From: Azospirillum canadense
GTDB lineage: Bacteria; Pseudomonadota; Alphaproteobacteria; Azospirillales; Azospirillaceae
Length of the DNA stretch: 64,000 nucleotides
NCBI RefSeq assembly: GCF_025961225.1
Contig: NZ_JAOQNG010000005.1
Coordinates: 434,001-498,000 of the forward strand
Reading direction: 5' to 3'
Position numbers and translations under genes: made by a program. This document shows, in pieces, positions 17,101-27,976 of the stretch. Under the pieces are notes generated by a model. That model ran no database searches, was not told where the DNA came from, and was given only the letters and a program-made list of their open reading frames with translations. Numbering within the stretch: the first letter of the stretch is position 1; each line of letters opens with the position of its first letter.

Positions 17101-19638
17101 GCCCGCCAGGCGGCCACGGACGTTAGTTACGCGCCCGGCGACCCGGCCGGCGCCATGAAGGCTCTGCAAGCCTACGCCGCCCGCGGCCACCTCGTCTGGC
17201 TTGAAACCCCGGAAGACGCCCTCGTCGCCGCCGTTGAGGCGTGGAAGGCTTACATGGCCGCCATTCCCGACGCCGACGACATCCTGTCCACCCCCGCCCG
17301 GAGCCGCAAGTTCGCCGTCGTCATCGCGAAATCCAACGAAGCCGTCCGCACCCAAAACGCGCTGATGCGCAATCACCTCCGCGAACGTGGCCTGCTCGGT
17401 CCGTCCGACACCATCATCAAGACCCAGGCGCGCCAACGCATCGGGCACCGCCACCTGGACGTAGACCTGCCCATCGCCATCGGCGAACAGATCCTCTTCA
17501 CCGAACGCAACGCCGCCCTTGACGTCGTGAACGGTACCATCGGCTGCGTCACACACATCACGCCATCCGCGAGGAACGGCCACGCCGTGCTGACCGTGCA
17601 ACTGGGCAGCGGCGACGGCACGCGCACCATCACCTTCGATACGGCGGATTATGCGGACGAGTCCTCGGGCCGCGCGTTCATCGAGCACTCCTACGCCGTC
17701 ACGGCCTTCTCCGCGCAGGGCATGACGACCGCCGCCGCCTTCGCGCAGATCGACTCATCGCAGAAATCGAACAGCGTTTACGTCGCCATGTCGCGTGGCA
17801 AGAGCCTCACCAAGCTTTTCGCGTCCGTTCAGACCGAAAACAATTTCCTCGCCGCCGAGTTGCCGCTCCGTCAGAAGCTCCATGCCACGTTCGGCGAACG
17901 CGACCGGCTCCGCAGTCTCAGCCGGTTCATCGCCCGCGGCCAAATGCAGTCCGCCGTCCTCGACGCCTTTGACCCGACCTGGAAAGCCAAGATTCAGACC
18001 ATCCGCCCGGAAGACTACTTCCGGCACAAGGACATCGAATGGCTGGCGCTCTCCGACGAAGACCTTGCCGCCGTGATCCAGGAGATGACCAACGCCCACA
18101 CCGCTCCGCTTCCCGATGATTCCGACGCTCCGGTTTTCGACCCCGACGCCCTCGACGCCCCGACTCAAGAGTGGCTCGACCGCTACGACATCCCTCCCCC
18201 CATGCGGTCCCCTCCGCCGCCACATCTCCCGCTGTTCCCGGCCAAGGCATCCACACGTGCCGATCGCGCCCCGCTGTCCCTCCCAACCGGCGCCAACCCG
18301 GATCCGGCCCAAGCCATTGCCGCCACGCTCTGCGAACGCTCACGCACCGAAGCCCCTTCGTCCGCGGCATCCCACCAGTCGACGCCAAGCGAAGCGCTCG
18401 TCTCCTCCCCCGCCGTACCGCTCGGCCTCACCCTCCCGGAGCGAAGCAACGGTCCGCGCGCCCCTGGCGCGCCCTCGACGACGCTCCACGACACCCCCTT
18501 CCACCCATCGACCCTGCCCCTCATCCTGCAGCGCCCCTGGCCCTCGCCTGAGCCCGTTTCCCTGCCCGCACTCCCCACGCCCCACGCCTCCGCGCCTGCT
18601 CCCACCTCCGCCACCCCCGCGTTCCCGTCAGTTGCTCTTCCGAATTGGCAACTTGTCAGCGAGCCGTTAAACTCTGTTCGCACCGCGGTCTCTGGCCGCG
18701 CGTCCATCTCCCGCGTTGCCCGCCACCTGTTTGCGGCCCGCATCCCCCATCTCCGCCCTGGAGGCCCCATGCCGCGCGACGATAATCCCGTCATCGCTCC
18801 CCGCAACCGTCGCGGCTTTCGAACCTACACCCCGGTGAACGGCGTCGGGCGTCACCGGTACGACAGCGCGCAGGTCCGCCGCGAAATGGACGACATCCTG
18901 TCCGGCGAGGTCGATTTCCGCGACCTGCTGAAGGACAACGGCTGGGTGCCCGTTTCGACCAACAGCCCGAAGGTCAACTGCTTCTGGACCTCGGGGCCGA
19001 AGGACAACCTCGACCCGGTCAACACGGTCAGCATCATCCAGAAATCCAAGGGCTGGCTCTGGACGAGCAAAGACGGATCACGCCGCGGCAACATCCTCTC
19101 CTGGTGCTCGGAGTATCTCGGCTGGGAGACCAAGGGCCGCGGCTACATCGACGCATGGCTGGCCTTGCGCGAATACCTGCCCGGTGCCGAGCCGCTCGCC
19201 AACCAGACGCCGTTGACCGAGGAGCAGCGCCAGGAACGCGAGCGCATCCGCCAGGAGCGCACCGAGCGCCGTGACGCCGAGCGCCTCCAAGCCGAAGCCG
19301 CCCACCGCGACGCCGTCGCCGACACCCACACCCACGCCGCTGAAGGCTGGCCGAAGCTTGCCACCCCCCGCCGCAACCTCCGCCGGCAACCTGCTGGAAC
19401 GCCGCGGCATCGCCCGCAGCACCCAGAACACCTACGCCGATACCATCCGCTTCGACCCGCGCGGCCAGTTCGTCGCCTTCAAGCACACGGCCGTCGACGG
19501 ATCCATCACCGGTTTCGAGCGCAAGGGCGACGGCGGCTTCAACAAGTTCACCACCGGCCCGGGCGGCAAGGCTCTCGCCGTCTTCGGCGACCCAAACACC
19601 GCCATCACCCGCATCGTTCTCACCGAGACGGGCGTTGA
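14149..19638 (+). CDS. MobF-family relaxase with RecD-like helicase (reads on into the primase frame)
   Basis: Starting at ATG 14149 (MVLSIGTDGDADYYLGHQAD), two tyrosine pairs, Y13-Y14 and Y21-Y22, match the YY-x6-YY pattern of MobF relaxases (TrwC/TraI). The histidine cluster is LHQHCVLMN (H174, H176). A superfamily-1 helicase follows: Walker A GAAGAGKS (508-515), VDEAG (588-592), GDRAQQRSVGAG, and a C-terminal SYAVTAFSAQGMT (about 1181) with VAMSRGKS. It would nick at oriT and unwind the transferred strand. GTG 14065, overlapping the upstream stop, is an alternative start. Unusually, no stop follows a Pro/Ser/Ala-rich tail (about residues 1345-1520). The frame continues into the next domain, though an internal promoter and ribosome site precede ATG 18770. 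Confidence 0.88.
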   Translation: MVLSIGTDGDADYYLGHQADYYTGGSEPIGRWYMPDGQFGLKDGAQIDNEVFRTLMTGIDPTNPDPGTNVIGRPPKDPRKKRVSSYDLTFSVPKSVSVLWAISDSQMRHRVERLVDDAVRRTLQTAQAHTAFIRRGRNGTDIQPTRLFGAIFQHGDARPMDNGKGELLSDMNLHQHCVLMNLGQDDRGEWYAIHAQVIMDWKMALGATHHAELARLLEESLGCRIRTVGRNGEFEVIGVPDDVLARFSRRRTLVNETLKAYGLTSAEAPELAAAITRLSREAKPAVEDAESAQTRFDRWAREALELGFTATEVLACFNHPFSAEEEHLRDLAFDDRLKTLAKDITETEATLELSDVHRAVAAICAEHGRGADDVERIVATLIDPIPLPDDLLSWDDARFDAFVEDKIASGKLVALPSTLTDNAGRRLYTAPDLIRAERGIWQACDRHRHDTRHVIPSHAVEAFIKDLHRKAAEAPSPGEEPDLAPTEEQEHALRHATTRAGLVASLEGAAGAGKSVTLKQITALYRDILGPALGVPYRVIGCSAKWLTAKAMIKDADLADEDARAAAKWIADIGLGKETIDERTVLLVDEAGQLGDRDLYDLLKPFTDAGAKVILTGDRAQQRSVGAGPALDIVASAVGSFRLERTQRMRPQADDIIVHRDGISREEAIIRVHGLSTEQQRILVKGATHVLREEIRARFRDPHYKLSPEDVLIWGENLPPLDAVKAAASLRDNQRALASLVRGPLSEAARANALAWAADSAATISPAMVYHYLHGLPWQIAEKRASLLTIEEVDALLNGHDTAVRAAVLAWAEDDSSPVTHADELRWLEGHDRRTAEARAAEAGSTTPSPPRASAAKAAARAWARRADSARSKAEDVLHHVFGLSWPDAFKRIDGMTPNERAALLSSPFDRDYNAAEADAIAKAEDWATMPTEFVTAADVLVHVYGFTRPDAEARAAAMSPQQRRKMVDLDVHHTTVRDAGQIWARQAATDVSYAPGDPAGAMKALQAYAARGHLVWLETPEDALVAAVEAWKAYMAAIPDADDILSTPARSRKFAVVIAKSNEAVRTQNALMRNHLRERGLLGPSDTIIKTQARQRIGHRHLDVDLPIAIGEQILFTERNAALDVVNGTIGCVTHITPSARNGHAVLTVQLGSGDGTRTITFDTADYADESSGRAFIEHSYAVTAFSAQGMTTAAAFAQIDSSQKSNSVYVAMSRGKSLTKLFASVQTENNFLAAELPLRQKLHATFGERDRLRSLSRFIARGQMQSAVLDAFDPTWKAKIQTIRPEDYFRHKDIEWLALSDEDLAAVIQEMTNAHTAPLPDDSDAPVFDPDALDAPTQEWLDRYDIPPPMRSPPPPHLPLFPAKASTRADRAPLSLPTGANPDPAQAIAATLCERSRTEAPSSAASHQSTPSEALVSSPAVPLGLTLPERSNGPRAPGAPSTTLHDTPFHPSTLPLILQRPWPSPEPVSLPALPTPHASAPAPTSATPAFPSVALPNWQLVSEPLNSVRTAVSGRASISRVARHLFAARIPHLRPGGPMPRDDNPVIAPRNRRGFRTYTPVNGVGRHRYDSAQVRREMDDILSGEVDFRDLLKDNGWVPVSTNSPKVNCFWTSGPKDNLDPVNTVSIIQKSKGWLWTSKDGSRRGNILSWCSEYLGWETKGRGYIDAWLALREYLPGAEPLANQTPLTEEQRQERERIRQERTERRDAERLQAEAAHRDAVADTHTHAAEGWPKLATPRRNLRRQPAGTPRHRPQHPEHLRRYHPLRPARPVRRLQAHGRRRIHHRFRAQGRRRLQQVHHRPGRQGSRRLRRPKHRHHPHRSHRDGR
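18645..18673 (+). promoter_or_regulatory. Promoter inside the relaxase frame, for the primase-like gene
   Basis: TTGGCA (18645-18650), exactly 17 nt, TAAACT (18668-18673). This is the best sigma70-like promoter in the region. It sits 97 bases before ATG 18770, which has CTGGAGG upstream. It suggests independent expression of the downstream gene. Confidence 0.65.
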
Positions 19639-22600
19639 CGCCGTCTCCGCCGCTCAGGCCGACGGCTGCCCCGACGACGCGCTCTACCTCTCGACGGGCG
19701 GCAACAGCAACGCGAGGCTCGATGGCGAGTGGGGCACCCATTTCGCCGCCGAACACATCGTCGCCCTGGCCCGCCGTCACCCGACCGCCGTCATCGAGCT
19801 GGCCACCGACCGTGACCGCGGCGGCAACACGCAGGCCACCGGCTGGGCCGCCCTCCTCGCCGACCACCCCGGCGGGCTCCGGCGCCGTGTGCCATCCCAC
19901 ACGAACGACTGGAACAACCAGCTGCGCTTGCCCAACCCGGCCCTCCTGTCCGCGGACTCCTACCGCAAGGACCTCTGCAAGGCGGCCCCGTCCCTGCCGC
20001 CTCCGCCCACCGCCCGGCCCGACCTGCTGCCGCATTGGCAAGCCTACGAGGCGGCCCGGCCGCACCTTGCCGGCGTGCTCGAATCCATCGCCCGCAGCGT
20101 TGACGCCTGGAACGACCAGAAGGGCGTCATCGACGACCGCAAGTTCGCCGACGCCCCGCTCGCCCGCGACCTGTGGAACGCCATCCACACGGGCATCTCC
20201 GCCGACACCCCCCCTCCCGGCCGCCATCGACGCCGCCGTGTCCGCCATCCTGCCGGCCTGGCACGCGTGGTACGCGCAAGCGGACGCGTACAGCCGCCTC
20301 GCCGAGCAACTGGGCCGCACCCTCGCCTGGGATCCGGAGCGGGAGCGCGTCGATCGCGTGCGCCTCGCCCGCGGTGGCGCCACCGACTACCTGACCGCCA
20401 TCCGCGCGGAAATCCTCGCCCAAGCCCTCCCCCTCGACCGCGCCATCGCCGCCGCCGTTGCCGCGATCGACGCCCAGGACGGCGCCGCCCTCAAGGCGTC
20501 CCGCAGCGGCCGTGGCGAGCCGCCGCCCGACCGGACCGCCGCTCGCGACGCCCTGCTGCGCCTGCGCGCCCACATGGTCGCCCACCCCGACGATGTCACG
20601 CTCCCCCCGGCCAGCGTTCCCCTCCACCCCACCCTCGCCAGCCTGAGCGCCATGGCCCAGCGGCTCGCCGCCACCCCGGCCCCGCTGCCCGACCCCGCCA
20701 CATGGCGGCCGACCGAGCCCGCGCACGATCCCGTCGCGGACGCCCGCGCCGCCGCCCAAACCGCGGCAACCTCCGCAACGACGGAGGACCCCGCCTCCCG
20801 CCCTTTCGCGGTTCCCGCGACCACGGTCGGGGCAAGTCCAGGCCCCGCCGTCTCCCCCGCGTCCCAATCCTCTCCATCCCCGTCATCACCCGCATCCTCT
20901 GACGCCGCACCCGACACCCCCACCATCGCGCCCGCGGCCCTGCCGCCGGCGCTCGCGGCGGTGCACGCCGCCCGTCAGGCGTGGGACGCCGCCGACCAAC
21001 GCGCGCCAGCCGGCGACCATATCCCCGAGGACAGCGCGGAGCGCCAGGCCCAACACGCCGCCCGGCGCGCCGGCCACACCGACGCCGACATTGCCGCCGC
21101 CGCGCTGAACATCCCTTTGGCCGCCTACAGCATCGCCGCCGGCCTGCCCGCGTGGGGTGGCCGCCCGGGCTTGCTCCTCCCGGCCGAGGACAACAACGAC
21201 CTGGTCGCGCTCCAGCAGGCCATCCTGTCCCACCGCGCGGCGGACCGCGCCGCCGCGTTCGCGGACGACCGCACCGCCGCCCGCTACAAGCTCGAAGGCG
21301 CCCAGCGCGCCGAGAACCGTGCCTGGGCCAGGGCGCATCTCGCCGGCCATTCCGAGGCGGTCATCCGCGCCGCCGTCGCGGCCATCACCCACCCGAGCCA
21401 ACGCCGCCCGGCCGAACCGCTGGACACGGACGCGCTGTCCGCCGCCGGCACGATGCCCCCGCTCGACGCTATGGCCGACGACGCCCCGTCCGCACACACC
21501 CAAGGCATCGATGACGACGCCCGCGCCATGCCGTCGTTCGACGACGAAGACCGCCCCCCGACCGAGGACGAGATCGCCCTCGACCTCGCCCGCCGTCTGA
21601 CGCAGGACGACGCAGCCGCCGACATGGTTCGCGACATCGACGACCTCCTCATCACGACCGACCACGAGGATGACGCCATCATGGACACCCTGACCCCGTC
21701 CCCCTTGTCCGCCGCCGACATCCTCGTCGCCGGGCAACGCGAGGCCGCCGACCGCGCCGCCGAACTCCAGGCCGCCAGCACCGCGGCCACCCGCGCCCGG
21801 GCCGACTCCGACGCCCGCCGCCTTCGCGCCGAAGACGCCCACAACCGCCGCGAAGGCATCGCCTCCGACACCACGGTCCGTCCGCCCAAGACCACCGCCA
21901 GCGGTCCGGGCAAGGACACCGCCCTCGGTGAAGAGTTTGGCGTCGATCATGCCCCCGAGAAGCAGCGCCACGCTTTCCTCAAGGACCTGGGCGAGTTCTA
22001 TCGCACCCACTTCGCGGCCAAGCACGAGCAGGAGATCGCTCACGTCCGCATCCGCCCCGGCCAGTACGCCGACGATGTGAAGGTGGAATTCCGCGACGGG
22101 TCCTACATCCGCGACGACGGCCGCAGCATCATGCTGGACAGCAAGGGCACGCCGCAAAAGGCCGAACTCCTGATCGAAATCGCCGCCGCCAAGGGCATGT
22201 CCTCGGTGCGCCTGAAGGGCAGCCGGGAGTTCAAGATGGACCTCGCCAAGGCCTGCTACGAGCACGGCATCGAGGTCCTCAACCCGGAACTCCAGGACTA
22301 CATGCGCCTTCTCGCCGACCGCTTCCCCGAGCGCGCCGGCATTCACGCAAGGGAGTCAAATTTCGAGGATCCGCACGCCGCCACCAACCAGCGGGCCACC
22401 ACCCCGCCCGACAACCCGCCCCCCGCCGCCGATCCGTCCCCGACCAGCCCCGCCCCCAGCGGGCCACTTCCGTCCCCCGCCTCCGCCACCGCGACGCCCG
22501 AGGCGGGTCCCGGCGCCGCCACCCCGACCCTCGCCACCGATCCGCTGGCCAAGCGTCTCATCGACCTGACCGCTGCCCGTGTTGCGCGCGCCGAAGCGTC

Positions 22601-25600
22601 CCTGGCCGCCCTGTCCGCCTCGCTGGACCAACCCGCCGTGGACGCCGCGACCGAAGCCCTGGCCGCCGCGCGCGCAGCCCTGACCAAAGCCGAGCGCATC
22701 GCCGCGATCCGCGCCGGCACCCTCCACGACGACCCGATCATCACCGCGGCCCTCGCCGAAGACGACGCCCTGCGCCTGTGGATCGCGGACGAAGTCACCC
22801 TCGCCACAGACCGCGCCAACGCCACTCCGCCCGCCACCGCGCCCCGGATCGCTCGGTCCCACCCCCTCGCCACCCTCGCCGTCGCCCTCGCCGACGAGGG
22901 GGTCACCCGCGCCGCAGCCGTCCTCAGCGACGCCGAGGACGCCGGCCCGACCCAAGCCGCCGTGGACGCCGCACGCGCCGACCTGGCCCGCGCCACCAAC
23001 GCCCGCGACACCATCCGCGAGATCGCCACGACCTCCCCCGCCGCGGCCCTGCTCGCCGCCACGCGCACGGTCATCGACGCCGAAATCGCCACCCTCGCCC
23101 CGCTCGTCACATCCGCCAACGACGACACGGAGGCCCGCCGCATCGACGCCCTGCGGGGCGTCACGGACGCCGACATCCTGACCGCCGCGGCCGCCATGAC
23201 CAACCCGCCGGAGGCTGCCCTCGGCAAGTCCCTCGCCGCCACCCTGAGCGACGCCGCCCTGGCCGCCGCGCACGAACGTTGGAGCCAGGACGACGCCGCC
23301 GCGCCGACCACGCCGCCGGTTCCCGAGAGCACGTCCGCCACCCCGCAGACCGGCACCGATCCGCTCCCACCCGACCCGCAGGTCATCGCCAGCCTGGTGT
23401 CCGCGAACCTCCAGGACATTGATCGCACCGCATTCACGTCCATGTCCTGGAGCGACTTCAGCGACGAGCGCAGGGACACGGAGTCGAGCGCCTGGGACCT
23501 CCAGACCGCCATCGTGGACGCCCTCCGCGCCAACGGCCTACCCGCAACCGACGCCTCCGTCCAGGCCACCTACGAGGCCTTCCGCGCCCCGGCGGACCAA
23601 ACCCCACCCATCACCGCCCCTCAACCCACCGCGGCCTCCCCCGTCGGCGACGCCGATGCCGCCGCGCAAAGCGCGATATCCGTGGCTTCCAGTCCTGCCC
23701 TCATGCCCCCCGACCCCGTCGCGGATCTTCACTCCGCTCTCGCCACCCTCGCCACCCCCCAGGCCCCCGAAGTGGTTCGCGCCCACGCCGCCATGAGCGC
23801 CGCCGAGGCCCGCACCCAAATCGAAGCCGCCCTGTTTGCCGCCCAAACCGACGCCGCCATCACCGCCGCCACGCCTCCGGCCCTCGCGCGGCTCGACGCC
23901 ACCCTGCTCGAGGCCTTCGACACGGTGGCCATCGGCCGTCAGTGGCTGTCCATGACCGCCGCCCGTTACGGCAACGCCCCCGCCGCGCTGACCGCCGCCC
24001 TGCGCTTCGACCCGAACGGCGCCATCAATGGCGTCGCGGAACCGGAAACCACCGCCTTCCTGTCCCGCCTCGCCGACACCATCGACGCCGACCCGGCCGC
24101 CCTGCAGGCACAGCAACCCCCGGCCCTCGACCCGGCGGGCGTGGCCCGCGAGGAACGCATCGCCTCCCTGTCCATCGCCCTCGCCGAGGCCCCCGGCCAC
24201 GACGCCCTGCGCACGGCTGAACTGAAGCACCTGGCCACCGTCGACCTCGATTACGGCATCCACGACGCACCGACCGAGGCCTACGCCGCCCGCGTGACGC
24301 CGGTGGTCGCCGCCCTGCAAGCCACCAGCCTGCTTGACTGGACCATCGATGCCCACCTCCCGGGTTACCGCGACGCCGGGCTGGCCCGTCAGACCCTGCT
24401 GGCCAACGGCCTGCCCTTCCTCGACGGCCCGGCCCGCGCCGACATCCAGGCCGCCGCCGAGGCCGCCGGCCGTGCCAACCGCGCTCTTCTCGCCGCCGAT
24501 TCCACCATCACACCCGACCACCTCCGCCAGGGCGCGGACCAGCGCATCGCCACCGCGGACGGCATCGTCGCCGCCCTGATCATGGCGCCCGCACCGCTCC
24601 CGCGCCCGACCGACCCGACCGCCGTTGCCATCCACGCGACCGCCCGCGCCTTCCTGGCGGCCGCGACGTCGGCCCAGCGCGCTCTGGCCGCCGCCACCCT
24701 CCTCGACCTGCTCGTCGAAACCCGCCCCACCGTCGCGTCGCTCGAAACCTCCCTCCTGGCGCCGCTCGCCGCCGCCGAGCGGGAGGAAAGGAACGCCGCG
24801 TCCGACCTGAAATTCCGCGCGGTCAACCTGCGCGACGCGGTCACGGCCCTGTACGCCGACCCGGCCGCCGTGCTGGCCGCGCTCGACGCGACGCCGGCCG
24901 CCGCCCGCGCCGCGTGGATCGCCACCCCTCCGGCCGTGGCGGACCTCGGCCCGCGGCTCACCGTTGACGAGACCGCGCCACACGCCGACCACCACGCCAG
25001 CCAGTTCGCCGAAGCCCACGCGATCTTCCCCGACGCCGTGCGCGCGTGTGCGCAAGCCTCCGTCGCCCACGCCGCCGCCGCCCACGCCGCCACCCAGGCC
25101 CGCGCCGCCGTCGCCGAGACCCCGAACGCCCCGGCCGCGCAGGAGATCCGCGCCGCCATCCGCGACGCCATTCCGTGGTCCAGTCTCCCGTCCGCCTCCG
25201 GCACCACCACGTCCGACGTCCGCCTCTCCGTCGTCGGCACGACCACCGACCTCGATGCCGCGGCGGCTGTCCTCTATCACGCCGCCGCCCCGGCGTCGCA
25301 CAGCCTTAGCGCCGCCGACCTGGCCCGCGACCCGACCCTCTCTCCGGCCGATCGCGACACCCTCGTGACCTGGCTGCACCTGGACGACACCCTATCCCAG
25401 GCCTCCGAAGCCCAGACCGCCGCGCGGTCCCCCACCGCCGCGCCAGCCGTCCGCCTGCAGGCGCTCACGACCGCCGAGAACGCCATCCTGGAAGTCGCCA
25501 TCGCCACCCAGCAGCTGGGCGCCACGCCCACGAACCGCGCGTTTCACGTGGCCCTCGGCGATTTCCAGGCGGCCGCGCACGCGCTCGCCCACCAGGCGGC

Positions 25601-25763
25601 GCGGCTCATCCAAGCCGACCCAGCCAGCCTCCAACACGCCCTCGCCCACGGAGCCGAGTACTCGCTCACCACCCATCGTGCTCCGGATGCTCCCCCCCAG
25701 TCCGACCACCGGTCGCCAGAGCACGACCAGGCCGCCGACGCGGTGGAGCCAGAGATGGCGTGA
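18770..25763 (+). pseudogene. Giant TOPRIM/DUF3991 primase-like polyvalent protein with LPD7 domain, two frameshifts
   Basis: If joined, this is about 2,330 residues from ATG 18770 (MPRDDNPVIAPRNRRGFRTY). It opens with a DUF3991/zinc-finger-like region (WTSKDGSRRGNILSWC). A TOPRIM domain follows, with Glu in VLTETGVDAVS and DxD in ELATDRDRGGN. Long Ala-rich helical segments come next, then an LPD7-type domain near 21940-22300 (EFGVDHAPEKQRHAFLKDLG, then VRLKGSREFKMDLAKACYEH), then over 1,100 Ala-rich residues. The frame shifts +1 at C6 (19364-19369) and again at C7 (20208-20214). Removing one C at each run restores a continuous protein. Such polyvalent proteins ride with conjugative DNA. Sequencing error at the C runs is possible, in which case the gene is intact. 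Confidence 0.75.
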
Positions 25764-25777
25764 TCAACAGGATGGAC

Positions 25778-25800
25778 GAGGCGGCCCGGCCCGCCTCGTT
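25778..25800 (+). terminator. Terminator-like hairpin after the polyvalent gene
   Basis: GAGGCGG (25778-25784) pairs with CCGCCTC (25791-25797), followed by GTT. The T tail is short, so this is a weak call. It lies 15 bases past the stop codon. Confidence 0.45.
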
Positions 25801-26605
25801 ACCGTCACCCGGTCGGTACCGCTTTCCCGCTCCCCCGACGCCCCCTCACCGGTTCTCCTCCCGCGCCGGGCCTCCCCGTCGGTACCGCCGCCGCTGCGCA
25901 ATGCGGCGATTGGGCCCGACGACCGTCGACCATCGTTGCCGTGGAAACGACCCGTCTCGCGCCTCCGCGGTGCACGGCCCGCGCTCTGCGGCCACGGCTC
26001 GCCGCCCCGCCACGCCGCGCGCGCTTGCCGCCTCGTCGTGCGCCACCGTGGCTCGCCGTTCCCGCCATGCCTGCGGCCCGCCGCCCATGCCTCGCTCCCG
26101 CCACGACGTCCCTCCTCCGCCTCTCTGACCACGCTCGCTCTCCACTTGGACGGATCCGCCCTCCACCGACTCGCGTGGCCACCGTGTTGGGCCACGCTGC
26201 GACTGACCCACCCACGCCATTGAACGGCTCCGAAACGCGCCTTGCATCGTGACTCAGAATCCCCATGACACCTGACCCCGATGCGAGGCCTTCCACGATG
26301 GGACCGCTCTTGCAGGCTTGTGACGACAAAGTTTGCTGCGCGGATCCACATCACGGTTCGCCCCGTCTTGGTGGGAACCATGCCCGAAGATGTCGGTTCG
26401 ACCGCAGCCTGGCTCGGCGCTCGGGCCGTGGTTCCGCATGCCGTGCCAGTTTTACCGTGGTTTCAGGGTCAATTCGTGTGTGGTTCAGGGGGGTCTCCCT
26501 ATGGTCCGTGTCACCGCCACGCCACCGTTCCCCTTGACCCGCCCGACCCCGCGTGCGCTAATCCGCCATCCGATATCCGCTTCTGACAACGTGAGGCCCG
26601 TCGCC
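25801..26605. other. About 800 bases without a supported gene
   Basis: ORFs exist on both strands, but none has a plausible protein composition, ribosome site or family resemblance. The top strand is C-rich and A-poor in 25990-26130, similar to the left half of the 12 kb region. I see no repeat array or clear promoter. Confidence 0.5.
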
Positions 26606-27742
26606 ATGTCCCGCCGCCGAACGCTCGCCGCCAGTGTCGCCGCCGCCCTTCTGACGACGGCTCTCGCCGCCCAGGCTCAGCCGGTGTCCACACCGACGAC
26701 CGTCGCGCCCGCGTCTCCGGGCCCGGTCGCCGCTTCGGTGAAGCCTGGCTCGGGCACCAGTTCGGCCGTCGCCACTCCCGAGCATACCGCGGGCGTCGAC
26801 AGCAAGGATCCCACCGCCGCTCCCGTCCTGGCGCCACTCATCGCCGACAGCGACCGCCTGACCGCCGCCAACGACCCGAACCGTTACTCCAAGCCGCGTT
26901 TCCTCACCAACGATCCGCATTCCGGTCTCGACGTGTGGTTCATGGCCACCAAGGACAACGACGTCCGCATCGTCTACACGAACCCGGCCGGCACCGCGAT
27001 CATCGGCGGCAAGCTGTTCGCGGTGAACCCCACCAATCCCGGCGGCGACCTCGTCTACCTGCTCGGCCAGCACACCATCGCCGCTATTGCCGTCCTCGCC
27101 AGCGAAGGCAAGCTCCCGCCCCCCTCCGCCGCGGCGGGGCCCGACCAAACGGCGGCCACGCCCGTCACCCCATCCACATCCCGCCCCTCCACCGCCAGCC
27201 CCCAAGCCGTCCAATCCCGCCCGCCGTTGAAGGGAAGTGCCATGCTCGCCGCCTTCGACGCCGCCACCTGGATCGAGTCCGGCACCAACCCCACCGCGCC
27301 GCTGATCTACGCGGTGGTCGACCCCGAATGCCCGTACTGCGCCAATTTTACCGCGGCCATTCTCCCGGAACTCGACGCCGGCCGCGTCCGCGTCCGCTGG
27401 CTCGTCACCGCCCCGCTCGCTGCCGGCAACGGCGGCAAGAGCTTTGTGTCCGCGACCAACATTCTGTCCGCTCCGGCGGCCGACCGCTCCGCCGCCTGGA
27501 TTGACCACGCCGAACGCCGGCCCGCCAAGCCGTCCGACGCTGCGGCCCAGTCCACCGCCCGCGCCGAGGTCGCGGCCAACGACCAGATGCGCATGACCAT
27601 GCTCGACGCCAACGGCCTGTCGGGCGTCCCCTTCCTGTTCTACCGCACCAAGGATGGCCAGATCGGCTATCGTCTGGGCATCAACGCGTCCGACGTCCCC
27701 GCCCTGGTCACGTCGCTCGGCCCACTCCACACCGGCCGCTGA
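26606..27742 (+). CDS. DsbC/DsbG-like periplasmic thiol:disulfide protein
   Basis: This 378-aa protein starts at ATG 26606 with a signal peptide (MSRRRTLAASVAAALLTTAL, cleavage after AQA). Residues 80-165 resemble a DsbC-type N-terminal/dimerisation region (GLDVWFMATKDNDVRIVYTN, then IIGGKLFAVNP). After a Pro/Thr-rich linker comes a thioredoxin fold with DPECPYC (active-site C242-P-Y-C245) and the cis-proline loop GVPFLFY (P342). Such proteins isomerise or guard disulfides in exported proteins and are often carried with conjugation systems. It stands alone, followed by a terminator. The longer upstream frame to 26333 is ignored because the signal peptide fixes the start. Confidence 0.8.
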   Translation: MSRRRTLAASVAAALLTTALAAQAQPVSTPTTVAPASPGPVAASVKPGSGTSSAVATPEHTAGVDSKDPTAAPVLAPLIADSDRLTAANDPNRYSKPRFLTNDPHSGLDVWFMATKDNDVRIVYTNPAGTAIIGGKLFAVNPTNPGGDLVYLLGQHTIAAIAVLASEGKLPPPSAAAGPDQTAATPVTPSTSRPSTASPQAVQSRPPLKGSAMLAAFDAATWIESGTNPTAPLIYAVVDPECPYCANFTAAILPELDAGRVRVRWLVTAPLAAGNGGKSFVSATNILSAPAADRSAAWIDHAERRPAKPSDAAAQSTARAEVAANDQMRMTMLDANGLSGVPFLFYRTKDGQIGYRLGINASDVPALVTSLGPLHTGR

Positions 27743-27799
27743 GCGCGTTCCCGCGCTCTCCGGCCCGCGACGCGTCACCACGCCCCCGTTTCGCCAGCC

Positions 27800-27828
27800 C
27801 CCGCCCCGGTTCGCCAGGGCGGGTTTTG
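27800..27828 (+). terminator. Rho-independent terminator
   Basis: CCCGCCC (27800-27806) pairs with GGGCGGG (27817-27823), followed by TTTT. It lies 58 bases after the DsbC/G-like gene. Confidence 0.8.
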
Positions 27829-27976
27829 CGTAGGCCCACCCGCCCGGGCGCCTGTCCCCTTCTTGCTCCACACAACGCCCGTCTCGCGATGTGAAGTATC
27901 TCACATTCCGAACGCCTCATACATCGGTATGGTCCGAGGCATTCCACGCTTCCATTCCTCAGCACGAACGCCAGCC

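Noticed and set aside
23538..25379. 613-aa Gly/Arg-rich minus ORF opposite the polyvalent gene
   Set aside because: Shadow of Ala-rich coding sequence; no start signal.
25764..26381. ORFs on both strands after the polyvalent gene
   Set aside because: Arg/Gly/Pro-rich, mutually overlapping and without ribosome sites or family resemblance.
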